Shown piece after piece: positions 32,198 through 43,422 of a DNA stretch of 64,000 bases. Positions within the stretch are counted from its first letter, which is position 1. Every line of letters begins with the position of its first letter. Source of the DNA: Gamarada debralockiae (lineage: Eukaryota > Ascomycota > Leotiomycetes > Helotiales > Hyphodiscaceae). Made by a program: the position numbers and the translations under genes. Where the stretch lies: assembly GCA_002803225.1 (NCBI GenBank), contig NXFV01001780.1, positions 18,009 to 82,008 on the forward strand, in the 5' to 3' direction. The notes below the pieces were generated by a model that worked only from the letters and a program-made list of their open reading frames with translations, did not search any database and had not been told where the DNA came from.

Positions 32198-33241
32198 TCA
32201 GGTGTGTGGCATCGGAGGTGTAAGTCCAGATGGGGTAGTTGGCCCGCTGGAACCAGTGTTGGAAGTACCGCGAAGTGTCACTTCAGAGGCAGGGCTTTGC
32301 AGCTGGACAGATGAGGCTATTGCCAGTTTGCCAGTGGCTCCACCGTGTTTGTCCACGGAACTAGCTTGGAATCCAGAAAGCTGTTGCCATTCGTCACCGT
32401 GAAACTGAACGATCATCGAACCGTCCTTCGCAACTCCGTGCAAGATGCCCGCTGAAGGAAAGAGGTCCGGCAGTTCGGCTCTGTTTGGAATCTGATTAGC
32501 GAAAGGGCTAGAATTGTCGGGCTGGGAGGTACTTACTCTATCTCTTCTTGCTCTGCGCCAGTGAATGACGCCCACTTCTTTCGAATCCACGTGCCCACTA
32601 TCCAAGCCACGGCAGTGATATCCAATATCGGTGTGCCTAAAGCTACATTCCAAGGGGGTGTACTGTGTTCTCCCAAACATGCCCATTGGTGAACGGTGAC
32701 TCGATAATGGCAATGAAGGATCCAACTTGGGTAAGGGTCTACAAACCCAATAGAACCAGATGACTTTATGTTGCTTACAGTAATTGAGTGCGCAACCAGC
32801 AAGAGCTTCCATAACCACGCACAAAGCTCCTCCAACGAAACAAGCGGTGGTGACAATAACCGCTTTTACCCGTTGGTGTCGGTGTTTAACTTTCAACTTC
32901 TCTGCCTTTGTTGGGATGACACCGATCATATCTAGTGTTGTTAGCTTTGAACTTCGAAAAGATGTTGTTGGGTACGTGAGGAGGAGAACATACAAGTATA
33001 GTTGTTCGGACTTGGCGTGAGAGTCGCCTGCCGCAATTAGAAGCGCAAACACAACTACAAACAGACTCCAAAAGATACCCTCAAGGCCTATCCTAGAAAG
33101 GTGTGTCGTGAATGTGCCATATTTCTTGAAATCCATTTGTTGCTTCTGTACCGCGGCCTCCTTGGTGGCAGTGAGTATAAGCTCCTTTATCTCGGTCATG
33201 TTCAACCCCATTATCTTCGGTACGTAGCTATTGTTGACCAT
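32198..33241 (-). CDS. Multi-pass membrane protein of unknown function
   Basis: My model is 33241-32779, 32738-32537 and 32480-32198, giving 315 residues. Predicted helices are IFWSLFVVVFALLIAA, the region from YVLLLTYPTT (weak), VIVTTACFVGGALCVVMEAL and ILDITAVAWIVGTWI. The 40-bp intron (32778-32739) is short, but it alone keeps the last helix and the following AEQEEIEAELPDLFPSAGIL in frame. The cytosolic tail is Ser/Gly/Thr/Pro-rich. A retained-intron reading is open over the whole span, so 347 residues would be predicted without splicing. I recognise no family. It is convergent with the CHORD gene. Confidence 0.65.
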   Translation of the reverse strand: MVNNSYVPKIMGLNMTEIKELILTATKEAAVQKQQMDFKKYGTFTTHLSRIGLEGIFWSLFVVVFALLIAAGDSHAKSEQLYLYVLLLTYPTTSFRSSKLTTLDMIGVIPTKAEKLKVKHRHQRVKAVIVTTACFVGGALCVVMEALAGCALNYCKQHKVIWFYWVCRPLPKLDPSLPLSSHRSPMGMFGRTQYTPLECSFRHTDIGYHCRGLDSGHVDSKEVGVIHWRRARRDRVSTSQPDNSSPFANQIPNRAELPDLFPSAGILHGVAKDGSMIVQFHGDEWQQLSGFQASSVDKHGGATGKLAIASSVQLQSPASEVTLRGTSNTGSSGPTTPSGLTPPMPHT

Positions 33242-33858
33242 TTTGGTCCTGGAGGTGGCCTCGAGGATAGTGGACTTATGAAGAATTCAAGGCTTGTAGT
33301 CCCAAATTTCTGTGCTGAATACTGCTGAATATCTGATCTTCCAAGACTCGAAAGGCGACCTCGAAAACGAATGTATGTTGATGTAACGAATGTTGGTATT
33401 GAAACCGGCCAAGTCGACTTTTTGCTGGGTCAGCGAGTATTCGATAGTAAAGGATGCTCCGTCATCTGGATATCGAGATCGTGTCGATGTCCCTTGAGGC
33501 AAGGGTGGGAAGAAAAGAATGTGGGAAATGGAAATGTTGTACTGAAAGAAGACAAATTTCTGGTATGACCTGGATGACTTTGATGGCTCACTCCTTGCGA
33601 GACTACCATCAATAGAAGGCATGAATATCTTAAAATTTGGGACTGATTGTTGACTACCGATTGCAAGGTAAGAAAAGGCCTTCATATGATTCATTCAACT
33701 CTCGTTATCAGCTTGAAGGATCTGGTTAAAATTGGACTGCTCTTCGAAAAGTCAAAGTCGCCGGGCGAGTTTGGTTGATTGATATCTTACACCCCAAGAT
33801 TGATAGGAGAGCTGGCACCTTGATGGATGGCAACAACTCTAACCTTGTGAGGTTGAAA
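33242..33858. other. Intergenic region
   Basis: This lies between two minus-strand genes. It holds the promoter of the membrane-protein gene. Overlapping ORFs on both strands (33287-33694 and others) show no recognisable product. Confidence 0.55.
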
Positions 33859-35286
33859 TTACTCCATTCCCTCCATAAGCTCCACACGGTCGAGTATCAT
33901 CCCTCTTCTACCAATCCACTCTCGTAACGCATCCCAATCTTCACCCTCTTCTTCGCCTCTTCTCCAAGTCTCGCGGAAGCCCCAAGAGCCGGCTATCTTA
34001 TCAATCGCCGCCCGCTCATCCTCCCGGATCCATCGATCTCTTAGCGGCATTCCCTGAGCCCAGGTCACGCGATCCATCTGGTCATTCGCTGTCGTTACAG
34101 CCACAACACCAATTGTTGCGGTAAAACCGACATAAGCTAGAATACCAGCAAATGCAACGTTGGTGGCCATGGCAGAATCCATAGTTGTTTGAAGATCAGC
34201 AAACTGGGAGGCAATGACGTATGCGGCTACAGGGGCAGCCGTTAGAGCTGTAGCTGGAAGGAGACCTTGCCGAACAAACTTAGCTCGGAGGAATGCTGGT
34301 CTGGTGTAAGTCGAATCGATAATATCCATGGCGACGACTAGCTGTTTGGCATCTATAGCCGTCTGTAATGCCCGGTTCGCTGTAGTAACGGGAACTGCAT
34401 TGGCTACTTTATTTGGGTTTTGTTTTTTGTATTTAACGGGGGAGGATCCTTCCACAGGTAGTGGTTTGCTGGCGTACATATTGAAGACTTCGGGGAAGGT
34501 TTCCGGCTTTCCCAGACTTGACTGAATGCTAATGTACACTTCTAAAACCTTTGGCGTAATAAAAACAGTTGGATGTTTGAGAACGGAGAATGCTATGTTC
34601 GACAACTCATCTGCCATCCGCTGAGCAGGAGGAGGAAGCTTGTGAACGGGGATCTTTTTCATTTTCGAGGAATCATCGAGGGAAAGTAGAGCGGACGCGG
34701 CACCATCATTGCGTTCGAAAGACGGCGAAGATGAATCGGAGACGAGATTTGCTGCAAGGTAACTGCACTCCTTTAAAGCAATGACCGTTTCTCTCTCGGA
34801 AGGCGCCCTATCGGGGGATAATAACTTGTCGCACGTCGCTTTGACTTCTTGTAATTCCTTCTCGAGTACGGCTTGGGGAACATGTTTGGGTATGTGATGG
34901 CCCCTGGAAGCATCTGAACGTCGAGCAAATATCTTAGCAGGAGGCGCGGCTACCGCTGGAGAATTGGAAACAGGAGACTTTTGGGCATGCCTTCTTATTG
35001 TGGTGGAGAAGGCACGGGTGTTGAAGCGCTGTCGAGGTTGATATGCTTGGATTGGGACAGAGGTTCTGGTTATGAAATCGCAGAGCTGGCAGACATCCTT
35101 CTGCGGTCGTAGAACACGTCTTGACATCGTGCGAAAGGACTCGAAGCTTTGTTGACGTTCAATGGCTCTTTGCTCATTCGGGTTGTCGTTGAAGTTGAGG
35201 ATCAACGCAGTTGTGGCTGCACGCTGACTAAATTTCGAGGCTGACCGCGCCACAAACGTGACGAGCAATTGCGACGCAACTTTCAA
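33859..35286 (-). CDS. Predicted mitochondrial membrane protein, uncharacterised
   Basis: This is one exon of 475 residues from ATG 35286. The in-frame ATG at 35127 (MSRRVLRPQKDVC) gives 422 residues and is attractive because a typical presequence follows at once (RFNTRAFSTTIRRHAQKS, Arg/Ser/Thr-rich). The middle is hydrophilic and helical (VLEKELQEVKATCDKLLSPD, RMADELSNIAFSVLKHPTVF, TTANRALQTAIDAKQLVVAM). Two hydrophobic segments lie near the C-terminus (LLPATALTAAPVAAYVIASQ and NVAFAGILAYVGFTATIGVV), then a Trp/Arg/Glu-rich tail. This suggests an inner-membrane protein. I cannot assign a function. Confidence 0.75.
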   Translation of the reverse strand: MKVASQLLVTFVARSASKFSQRAATTALILNFNDNPNEQRAIERQQSFESFRTMSRRVLRPQKDVCQLCDFITRTSVPIQAYQPRQRFNTRAFSTTIRRHAQKSPVSNSPAVAAPPAKIFARRSDASRGHHIPKHVPQAVLEKELQEVKATCDKLLSPDRAPSERETVIALKECSYLAANLVSDSSSPSFERNDGAASALLSLDDSSKMKKIPVHKLPPPAQRMADELSNIAFSVLKHPTVFITPKVLEVYISIQSSLGKPETFPEVFNMYASKPLPVEGSSPVKYKKQNPNKVANAVPVTTANRALQTAIDAKQLVVAMDIIDSTYTRPAFLRAKFVRQGLLPATALTAAPVAAYVIASQFADLQTTMDSAMATNVAFAGILAYVGFTATIGVVAVTTANDQMDRVTWAQGMPLRDRWIREDERAAIDKIAGSWGFRETWRRGEEEGEDWDALREWIGRRGMILDRVELMEGME

Positions 35287-35472
35287 AGATTCCAGGCATC
35301 TCTATCCAGACAGAAAACACAGTCAAACCCATGGTCCACTGCTTGTACTGCGACTCTACTGAATCGACTGTGTATATTGCTTTCATGCCTCAATAATACC
35401 CACATCCAAACTCGCCCTCTCTGCGACCTCGTTCTATCCATCTGACCAACTACCTCTACCCACGACACAATC

Positions 35473-37104
35473 ATGCCGCCTCCACCGCCTCCTCCCCCGC
35501 CGCCTCCGCCAGGTAAATACAATTTTCTTCATTCTGTCGAATCTGCGAGCTGTGAATGGATCGTTGTGGAGCTTGGAGCAGAGACGGAATCACAGTCATC
35601 TCTTATGGCACATCCCTTTTCATGAGACACTCTTATACTGACTCGATGCTTCTTAGGCATGGGAGGACCTCCTCCGCCTCCTCCTCCACCAGGCAACTTA
35701 CCATCGCGGCCGCCTCCAGGAGCTTCTTCCAATAGGGTTAGCCCCCCTTCCGTCATAGCTATGCCCAGATTCACTCCTGGACCTACAGCAAGTCTCTTCT
35801 TTATGCTAACGTTTTTCTAGGGTGCCCTCCTTAGCGATATCACGAAAGGAAAGCAACTCAAGAAAGCAGTCACAAACGATCGATCGGCGCCGGTAATAGG
35901 GAAAACATCTGGGGGATCTGGCCCATCACCATTAGGAGGAGCTCCAGCTGTGCCAGGAGCACCAAGACCACCCGGAGGACTTGCGCCCCCTGTCCCAGGA
36001 AACAGGGCACGGAGTAATAGCGACCAGAGCAGCAGAGATAGTGGGGGCGCAACTGGTACGGAGCAACCACCACAATTAGCTGGTTTGTTTGCTGGAGGGA
36101 TGCCAAAATTGAAGAAGCGCGGGGGAGGTGTTGATACAGGAGGTGAGTTTCAAAGTCCCATCAGTATACTTTAGTCTAACGTCTATTCAGCAAACCGAGA
36201 TTCATCATACACATCAGATCCAGAGTCGTCACAAAGCTCTGCGCCCAAACCACCAACAATGGCAGCCCCAAAACCACCAACAGGTGCAGCTCCAAGCTTA
36301 CCAGGAAATAGACCTGGAGCCCATAGTTCGGCGACCACATCAGCATTCGTTCCCTCGATTGCAAATTTAAGAAAGACTGGCGCCAATGCGGATCGACCTA
36401 TGTCGTCGGCTTCTTTGAAAGGTCCCCCGCCGCCAATTGGCAAGAAACCACCTCCACCCCCTGGAAGTCGAAAACCATCCGTTCCCGCATCTCAAGCACC
36501 TTCTCCGCCCTCCGCAGCGCCAAGACCACCTCCTCTACCGCAAACGTCTGCCCCTAGACCTCAATCTTCTGCGCCTTCGATACCAGCACCTCAAGCACCA
36601 CCACCCCCTCCATCTTCTGCTCCACCACCTCCCCGATCGCAAGCGCCGCCAGCTCCCCAAATGTCTCCACCCTCTACGAATGGTGGCGGCCAAAGTCTCG
36701 CAATGCAAGCAGCAATACGGGCGGCAGGGCAGGCGTCACCAGCTGCCGCTCCTCCTCCACCACCTCCCATGAATGGCCCTTCTTCATCACACCGTGCTCC
36801 TTCTCCTCCATCAGCTCCGCCATCAGCACCACCACCGCCAGTTTCCAGGACACAAACTCAGCAACCTGTGAGATCAATGATGGATCCTAGCTCTTACACG
36901 TTATCTTCAAATGGAGGGTTACCGAAAAATCCTAGTCCTAACAGGAACTCGAATCCATCAGGGAGGACAGTGATCAACGATCCAAGATGGAAGTTTCAGG
37001 ACGAATCAGTCTTTCCTCCAACAAGAGAATTCCGGCCAGGGCCAAAGAAATATCGTGCCGGCCGTGGCAGCAGTGTGCCTTTGGATTTGAGCACTTTGCA
37101 TTGA
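35473..37104 (+). CDS. VRP1: Verprolin / WIP family actin-binding protein
   Basis: Exons 35473-35512, 35657-35736, 35821-36142 and 36191-37104 give 451 residues. The N-terminus is nearly pure proline with a GMGG break, for profilin binding. A WH2 motif follows at residues 41-64 (GALLSDITKGKQLKKAVTND), which binds monomeric actin. The centre is a long Pro/Ser/Ala-rich region with many PPPP clusters (SH3 and profilin ligands). The C-terminus (WKFQDESVFPPTREFRPGPK) is the WASP/Las17-binding motif of verprolins. The protein recruits Las17 and myosin-I to endocytic actin patches. Confidence 0.93.
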
Positions 37105-37801
37105 GGCCATATTTGAATCAGGAGTTGATACCAGTTCGGGATGGGTTCATTAGGCGTTGAAGCGGAATATGGGCAGTTGTACCAGTCTATGGAATGGAGT
37201 ACAGGCTCTGTGGTACGAAGTGCGATCATAGCTGGTGTAGAGTTGTCGCAGAATTCAGGCATTTACAATGAACAGCCCTCACATACGAAGGGTTAAATTT
37301 CAAACAACTTTGTAAGTGCGACATGCGATTTTGAGATACAATCCACTTTCGTCCGAATTGAGCCCAGATTGGCAAACCTTAATTTTGGCGTGGGACAGCT
37401 CAGCAGAACTAAAGTCTGAGGTGCTCTTTTGATTTAAAAAATTGCAGTGAAGTATCTCCTCTATAAAGGAGTATTTGGAATCGAAGTGAAGGAATATATA
37501 TTAAAATGCGGAACGCACAATCACAAAAACCCCAATCCTCAAATCCGAAAAGCCGTGCTGCGCTTGCTCTTGGCACCGGTCCCCCAAAGGACACCTTGCC
37601 GAGATCTAAAACCAGCCCGCTCTCATAAGCCCAAACTCGACAGATTCACCACTTCAACCACCTTCTTTTCTTTGTACCAAGAAGACTCTCCAAGACCTAG
37701 CGGAGATTTGAATCACTTTCTACTGGTGGCATCGATAATTCACACACTTTTCATTGGGGAGATACATCAAGCCAGTGGTGTTTCTGCCAACAACTACAAC
37801 C
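37105..37801. other. Intergenic region
   Basis: It holds the VRP1 3' flank and the ERV29 promoter. An ORF at 37447-37869 runs into ERV29 in another frame and looks like a shadow. Confidence 0.6.
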
Positions 37802-38936
<1,135 letters not shown>

Positions 38937-39721
38937 GTGGAACGACGGGAGAGGAGATGACCAAAAAAAAGAAGTTCTGGAAAGAAAGAAAATAGGTTGT
39001 GCCTGGCATTGGACGGAGTTGAGGGGAATGAAAGTTCTGATCTTTTTATGTGGGACAAGAGGGTTTGCGGCGGCCTCCTTAAGAGCATAGCATCATCTTC
39101 TGAATGTAAATTCCCTCTCTAATATCTCCCTTTCCCGAGGCTTGAATGTGAGCGGGGAGAGTTGTGTGGGGATTTGGAGATGGACTAAAAATAGGGTTCT
39201 GGTACCTACTTCGTTGGAGACGAGGCTGGCCAATACGAACGCGACATTACGAACTGACTAAAAAGAAACTTGGACTGTCTTATTACTGTACTTACAGGCG
39301 ATACCAAAAATACTGCAAATTGCTTCATGGATGACCTCGATCTTGCTGACCCTTTCAAAGCTTCTGGCCATAGCGCACAGCCACAGCCACTGCCGCTGAT
39401 GCTCGTCTCACTCATCAGAAAAGCCACGGTATTCAGAATGAGGGGCATTTGTGTGCATAAGCCGCTGATCCCAGCAAGCGCAAAGGAAAAAATATTGTCA
39501 ACCATAACAAATCGTACACACCATCTTGTGATTTGATATATCCTCACTTGCTGTCTTTCTCCCTCTCAGCAACACTACAGGAATATTCCCTTGTGTGATC
39601 CTTGCTCATAACAGCTGGAAAAACCCTTCATATTGCGGATCCGATCGACATGTCTCTCTAATCCACATATATACCTTGAGTGTGCAAACCATCCACCCTC
39701 ACATTCCTCTTCAAAGTCAAA
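38937..39721. other. Intergenic region
   Basis: It holds the ERV29 3' flank and the promoter of the HeLo gene. Opposed ORFs at 39206-39547 (-) and 39270-39536 (+) have no recognisable product. Confidence 0.6.
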
Positions 39722-41542
39722 ATGGCCGAAGCACTGGGAACAGCCCTCGGCATCGTAGGAGCCGTAGGAGTCCTAGGCCAAATCTTCTCCGGCTGCATAA
39801 AAGCGTATTCCATCTTCACCGCCGCGTCGAACCTAGGACGAGACAGCGAGCGTCTGGTATGCAAGATCCGAATCGAAGAAATGCGTTTGTTAGTCTGGGG
39901 CCGCGAATGGGGCGTCGTAGAAGGAAAACTCGAAGCCCATCTCCAAGCAGAAAGTACAGCAGGCAATGAACGAATGAGGCAACTCGCAACCCAAATCCTA
40001 AGTGAGCTATACAGAACTATCACGGATTTCAAGCGGTTACAAGATAAGTATGGGCTAATGGAGGAGCCGACAAGTCCTGCTAGTGAGAAAGTGGCGGCGC
40101 AGAAAGCTGCGGATACGGTTCCTAGTATTACGAGTAGGCTGCGGAATGAGCTGCATTTGAGGGCGAGATGGGTTATTGCGGATAAGGAGAAGTTCGATAT
40201 GTTGTTGAAGGATTTGAAGGATTATAATGATGGATTGGAACAGTTGTTTCCGCCTAGTAGGTTGGCTACGCTCCATAGGACGTGGACGAATGAACTACTT
40301 CAGAGGGCTGATAACTTGGGGAAGTTGGATATATTGGAGAAGTATGTAACTCTCGGAGCACTCCAGGCCTGTGCTGTCTGAATCGTTGAGTTTGGCTCAG
40401 AGATTCTACTTCTTGGAGGATATCCTTGGAGTAGAATTCTTATGAGACCTGCTTTCAATCCTCCTCCCATGTCGAGCGATTACTAACTCTGAAATTTTCA
40501 CAGTGCTTCGAGTGGGGTATATCCTCAATTAAATGCTAGCGCGAATCTAAAGCAACTAAGAATTAATTTGGACGCCAAACCTGCTGAAAAATTCAAGCCA
40601 ACTGTTGCGTTGAAAATCCCTCGAACGACAATTTCCATTTCAGACAACGATCTCAGGCGGAGTCGGGGTGCGTATCGAAATCCGTCAACGGAGAAGGTTG
40701 AGGATGTTTTGGTTGAGTGGGTGGAGTATGACAAGGACGACGAGGATGCGAGGTTCAACCATCGACGGAGAGTTGATGACCTTGCGAAGATCATCCATAG
40801 TGCTTCGGATAAACACCCGGACCTCCATACCGTTGACTGCGTTGGATATACCGATGACACGTCAACATGTCGATATGGTCTGATATACAAAGCTCCGGAA
40901 CCCTCATCCTCAACGCTCCACGCCCTCATACTCAGCAATGACCTCAGGACTCCGGACCTGGGTGATCGGTTCAGACTCGCTCACACTCTGGCCGTCGCAC
41001 TTTGGTCATTGCATTCCCTGGATTGGCTTCACAAATCTGTGTGTAGCTCCAACATCCTGTTCTTCCCTTCGGCATTCTCAGCATCCGCAACCCAAGTAAC
41101 CGCGGTGGCTGCAAGCATCCCAGACATTTCGTCACCGTTCATTCTTGGCTTCGATGCCTCGCGACCAGATCAAATGGGCGAATTGTCAGTAGCTTCTAAG
41201 AACCCTGCCGCTTCAGACCTCCACCGGCATCCGGCATCCCTGAATGGCATGTCGAGAAAACAATATTGCAAAAGCTTTGATATATATAGCTTGGGCTTAG
41301 TTCTGCTGGAGATTGGTTTGTGGAAAGTCCTTCAGACTTATCACAGACCGCACTACACCGCGGAGAGATTTAGAGACAAGGTCGTGGTGCAAAATCTTGT
41401 CCCAAACCTGGGCAGCAAGACCGGACGATTGTATAGAGAGGTTGTAGAGCGTTGTCTTTTTGCCCGGGAGGATCTGAATGGCCAGGAAGCTGGCCAGTTG
41501 ATGGAGTATGTTGTTGGTAGCTTAGAGAGCCTCCGTGTGTAG
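39722..41542 (+). CDS. HeLo-domain protein with C-terminal kinase-like (pseudokinase) region
   Basis: Exons 39722-40341 and 40504-41542 give 552 residues. The N-terminus (AEALGTALGIVGAVGVLGQI, IKAYSIFTAASNLGRDSERL, RIEEMRLLVWGREWGVVEGK) matches the fungal HeLo domain, the membrane-active helical bundle of HET-S that executes cell death. The C-terminal half has a kinase-like layout (LAHTLAVALWSLHSLDWLHK, SFDIYSLGLVLLEIGLW). The catalytic loop reads HKSVCSSNILFF instead of HRDxKxxN, and the DFG position reads GFDAS. This is therefore probably a pseudokinase, acting in recognition or regulation. No prion-type linker is evident. Confidence 0.85.
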
Positions 41543-41861
41543 ATGACTAAAAGCTCAGACATATGGAACGATGCCTCGCAATCTGAAGGGATGTCCAAAA
41601 TGTACATAGTCAAGCATCGCTGATGCTTCGGTTGCAATGACCAGTAAGACGACTCCACTTTGGTCAAGCATACTGCAAACAGCCGAACAGACTCACCAAT
41701 TGGAAAGCATCGAGCTGCCTAGGGGCTAAACTGTAGCCTTCGTTCTACAGTCCAAAGTCGTAGTAGTGACTTCTCAAATCGAAATCCTTGGAGCCAACCG
41801 AAATTCCCCCGCAAAATTACCGTCGTGATGCCCCAGTTCCCCACCACCCCCCCACAAACCA
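41543..41861. other. Intergenic region between convergent genes
   Basis: It holds the 3' flanks of the HeLo and Zn2Cys6 genes. No feature was recognised. Confidence 0.6.
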
Positions 41862-43273
41862 TCAAGCAATTACCAAGTTGTCTATGGCAACCTTTGCCAT
41901 CTTGAAAATCTCCATGCAGGTTCTAGTTCTCTCCCCAAGGCACCTGCTGCCATCCGAGAAAATCCCGTGCCCAACTTTAGTTGGGTCCAATGTCCCATCT
42001 GCTATCTGGGCATCCATCATATCATGGCGAGTGCGTTGGCGGTATTCCATCTCATCGACTAAGTCTTTTAGACCTTTGTGTTTGCAACCTGGTTGCTCAT
42101 GACCGTATATGTCGACCCTGAGCAAAGCCCTTACCGTAGTCCTCCATTGCGCAGGCGGCATCTCAACCGCATTGAAGAAGAGTTCCTTCTCAGCACAGAT
42201 CATTGTTTGCTGCACCGATTCCTGACGACCACACAGTCCTCCATAATCAGGAAATCTGAAAGTCTTCGTTTGGCCAGTCGCAATAGCTTCATCTGTCTCT
42301 GCATCAATCATTTTGAGCAGTCGTTCATATCCATTAGCAATGATTGGTAGGATTGTGCCGAGTAGCATGGTGTTTTGAAATGCTTCAATTGGAGGAGTAG
42401 CAGTATCCAGGAGAACAGATCCGCATTGAGGGCACCAAAGACAATTTGCTGCTGTAGCAGCAGCACCACGTACAGTAGCCAGCGCTGCTACTATGTCAGT
42501 TGGAAATTGCTGTAGCGATGCCAGTGCTAGATACATTGACGCTAGACAAGAACACGGCGCAAGGGCGGTTGTGCTTTGTGGGGGTGAGTTTTCGCTGTCC
42601 GTAACAGATGTATTCGAGGCCGTAGACAGCTGTGGCACTGGCTCGACGGGCGGGATCAAATCCTCCCCAGACCCAAACTCAATGTCTCCGAAATTGATAG
42701 GGGGCCCTGCCATGATTTCTCTGTCTCCAAAGTGCCAGATGACTCGACCCGAATCGGTCTTCGTCGTTCGAAGATCTGTTGTGCCGTCAGGGCCTAGGGG
42801 GCCTGATTGGCCTGTCGTATAGTATGGCTCAGCGAGGGCCGCATCGAAATTGAAGTCATCGGCTGAGAAGGGCAAAAGAGCTGGGTCTTGGGTTCCAATA
42901 AACTGGTTCTGTATTGGCTCGTCCTGTGTAGATTCAATGAACTGTCGCTTTCTTGGTCTACCCATCGGTTTCTGTTCCGAGTAATGACACCTTATATTCT
43001 CTCTCTTGCATCTCTCGCACCCATCGGGGTCTTTTGAACAGGCAAGCTTTCTTTGCCCTACGCTTGATCAGTAATTGTATCTAGCCACTGCTTGTCAAGG
43101 CACTTACTGCACTCATCGCAAGCTCGTCGCTTAACCGTAGACTCGGCCGCATTGTTTTCTGCTTTCACGGGCATGTTGGCAACTGTGGTAGCACCGCAGG
43201 CTACAGGATCCAGGTTGAGTGAAGTGAGAAATCGATTGAATTGTGCCATGCGGAATGGGATTTTGTTGGTCAA
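41862..43273 (-). CDS. Zn2Cys6 transcription factor
   Basis: Exon 1 is 43273-43108 and exon 2 is 43057-41862, with a 50-bp intron, giving 453 residues (445 from the internal MAQFNRF start). The intron divides the binuclear cluster RRACDEC-RQRKLACSKDPDGC-ERCKRENIRC, whose six cysteines have the fungal spacing. A basic MGRPRKRQ linker follows. The C-terminal part (CSCLASMYLALASLQQFPTD, ANGYERLLKMIDAE, GHEQPGCKHKGLKDLVDEME) has the layout of AflR-type regulators. The target is unknown and no biosynthetic cluster surrounds it. It is divergent to ERB1, with only about 150 bp between the starts. Confidence 0.9.
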
Positions 43274-43422
43274 GGCAACCGTACAGGTCGTCTTAGGCTT
43301 TTATTGCGTGAAGGGCGAGTCATTAACGCCAAGGCGCTAAGATAAGAGATAGCAAGTTTGTCAAATTCCAAAATTTTTTGAGAAAAATATCGAGGAGCTT
43401 CAACCGCTACGAAATCTCCAAT

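Noticed and set aside
32533..32856. Separate 107-codon minus ORF
   Set aside because: Its second half is exon 2 of the membrane-protein gene; it is not an independent gene.
39206..39547. Opposed ORFs on both strands
   Set aside because: Both are open by chance, with no domain, splice partner or leader signals.
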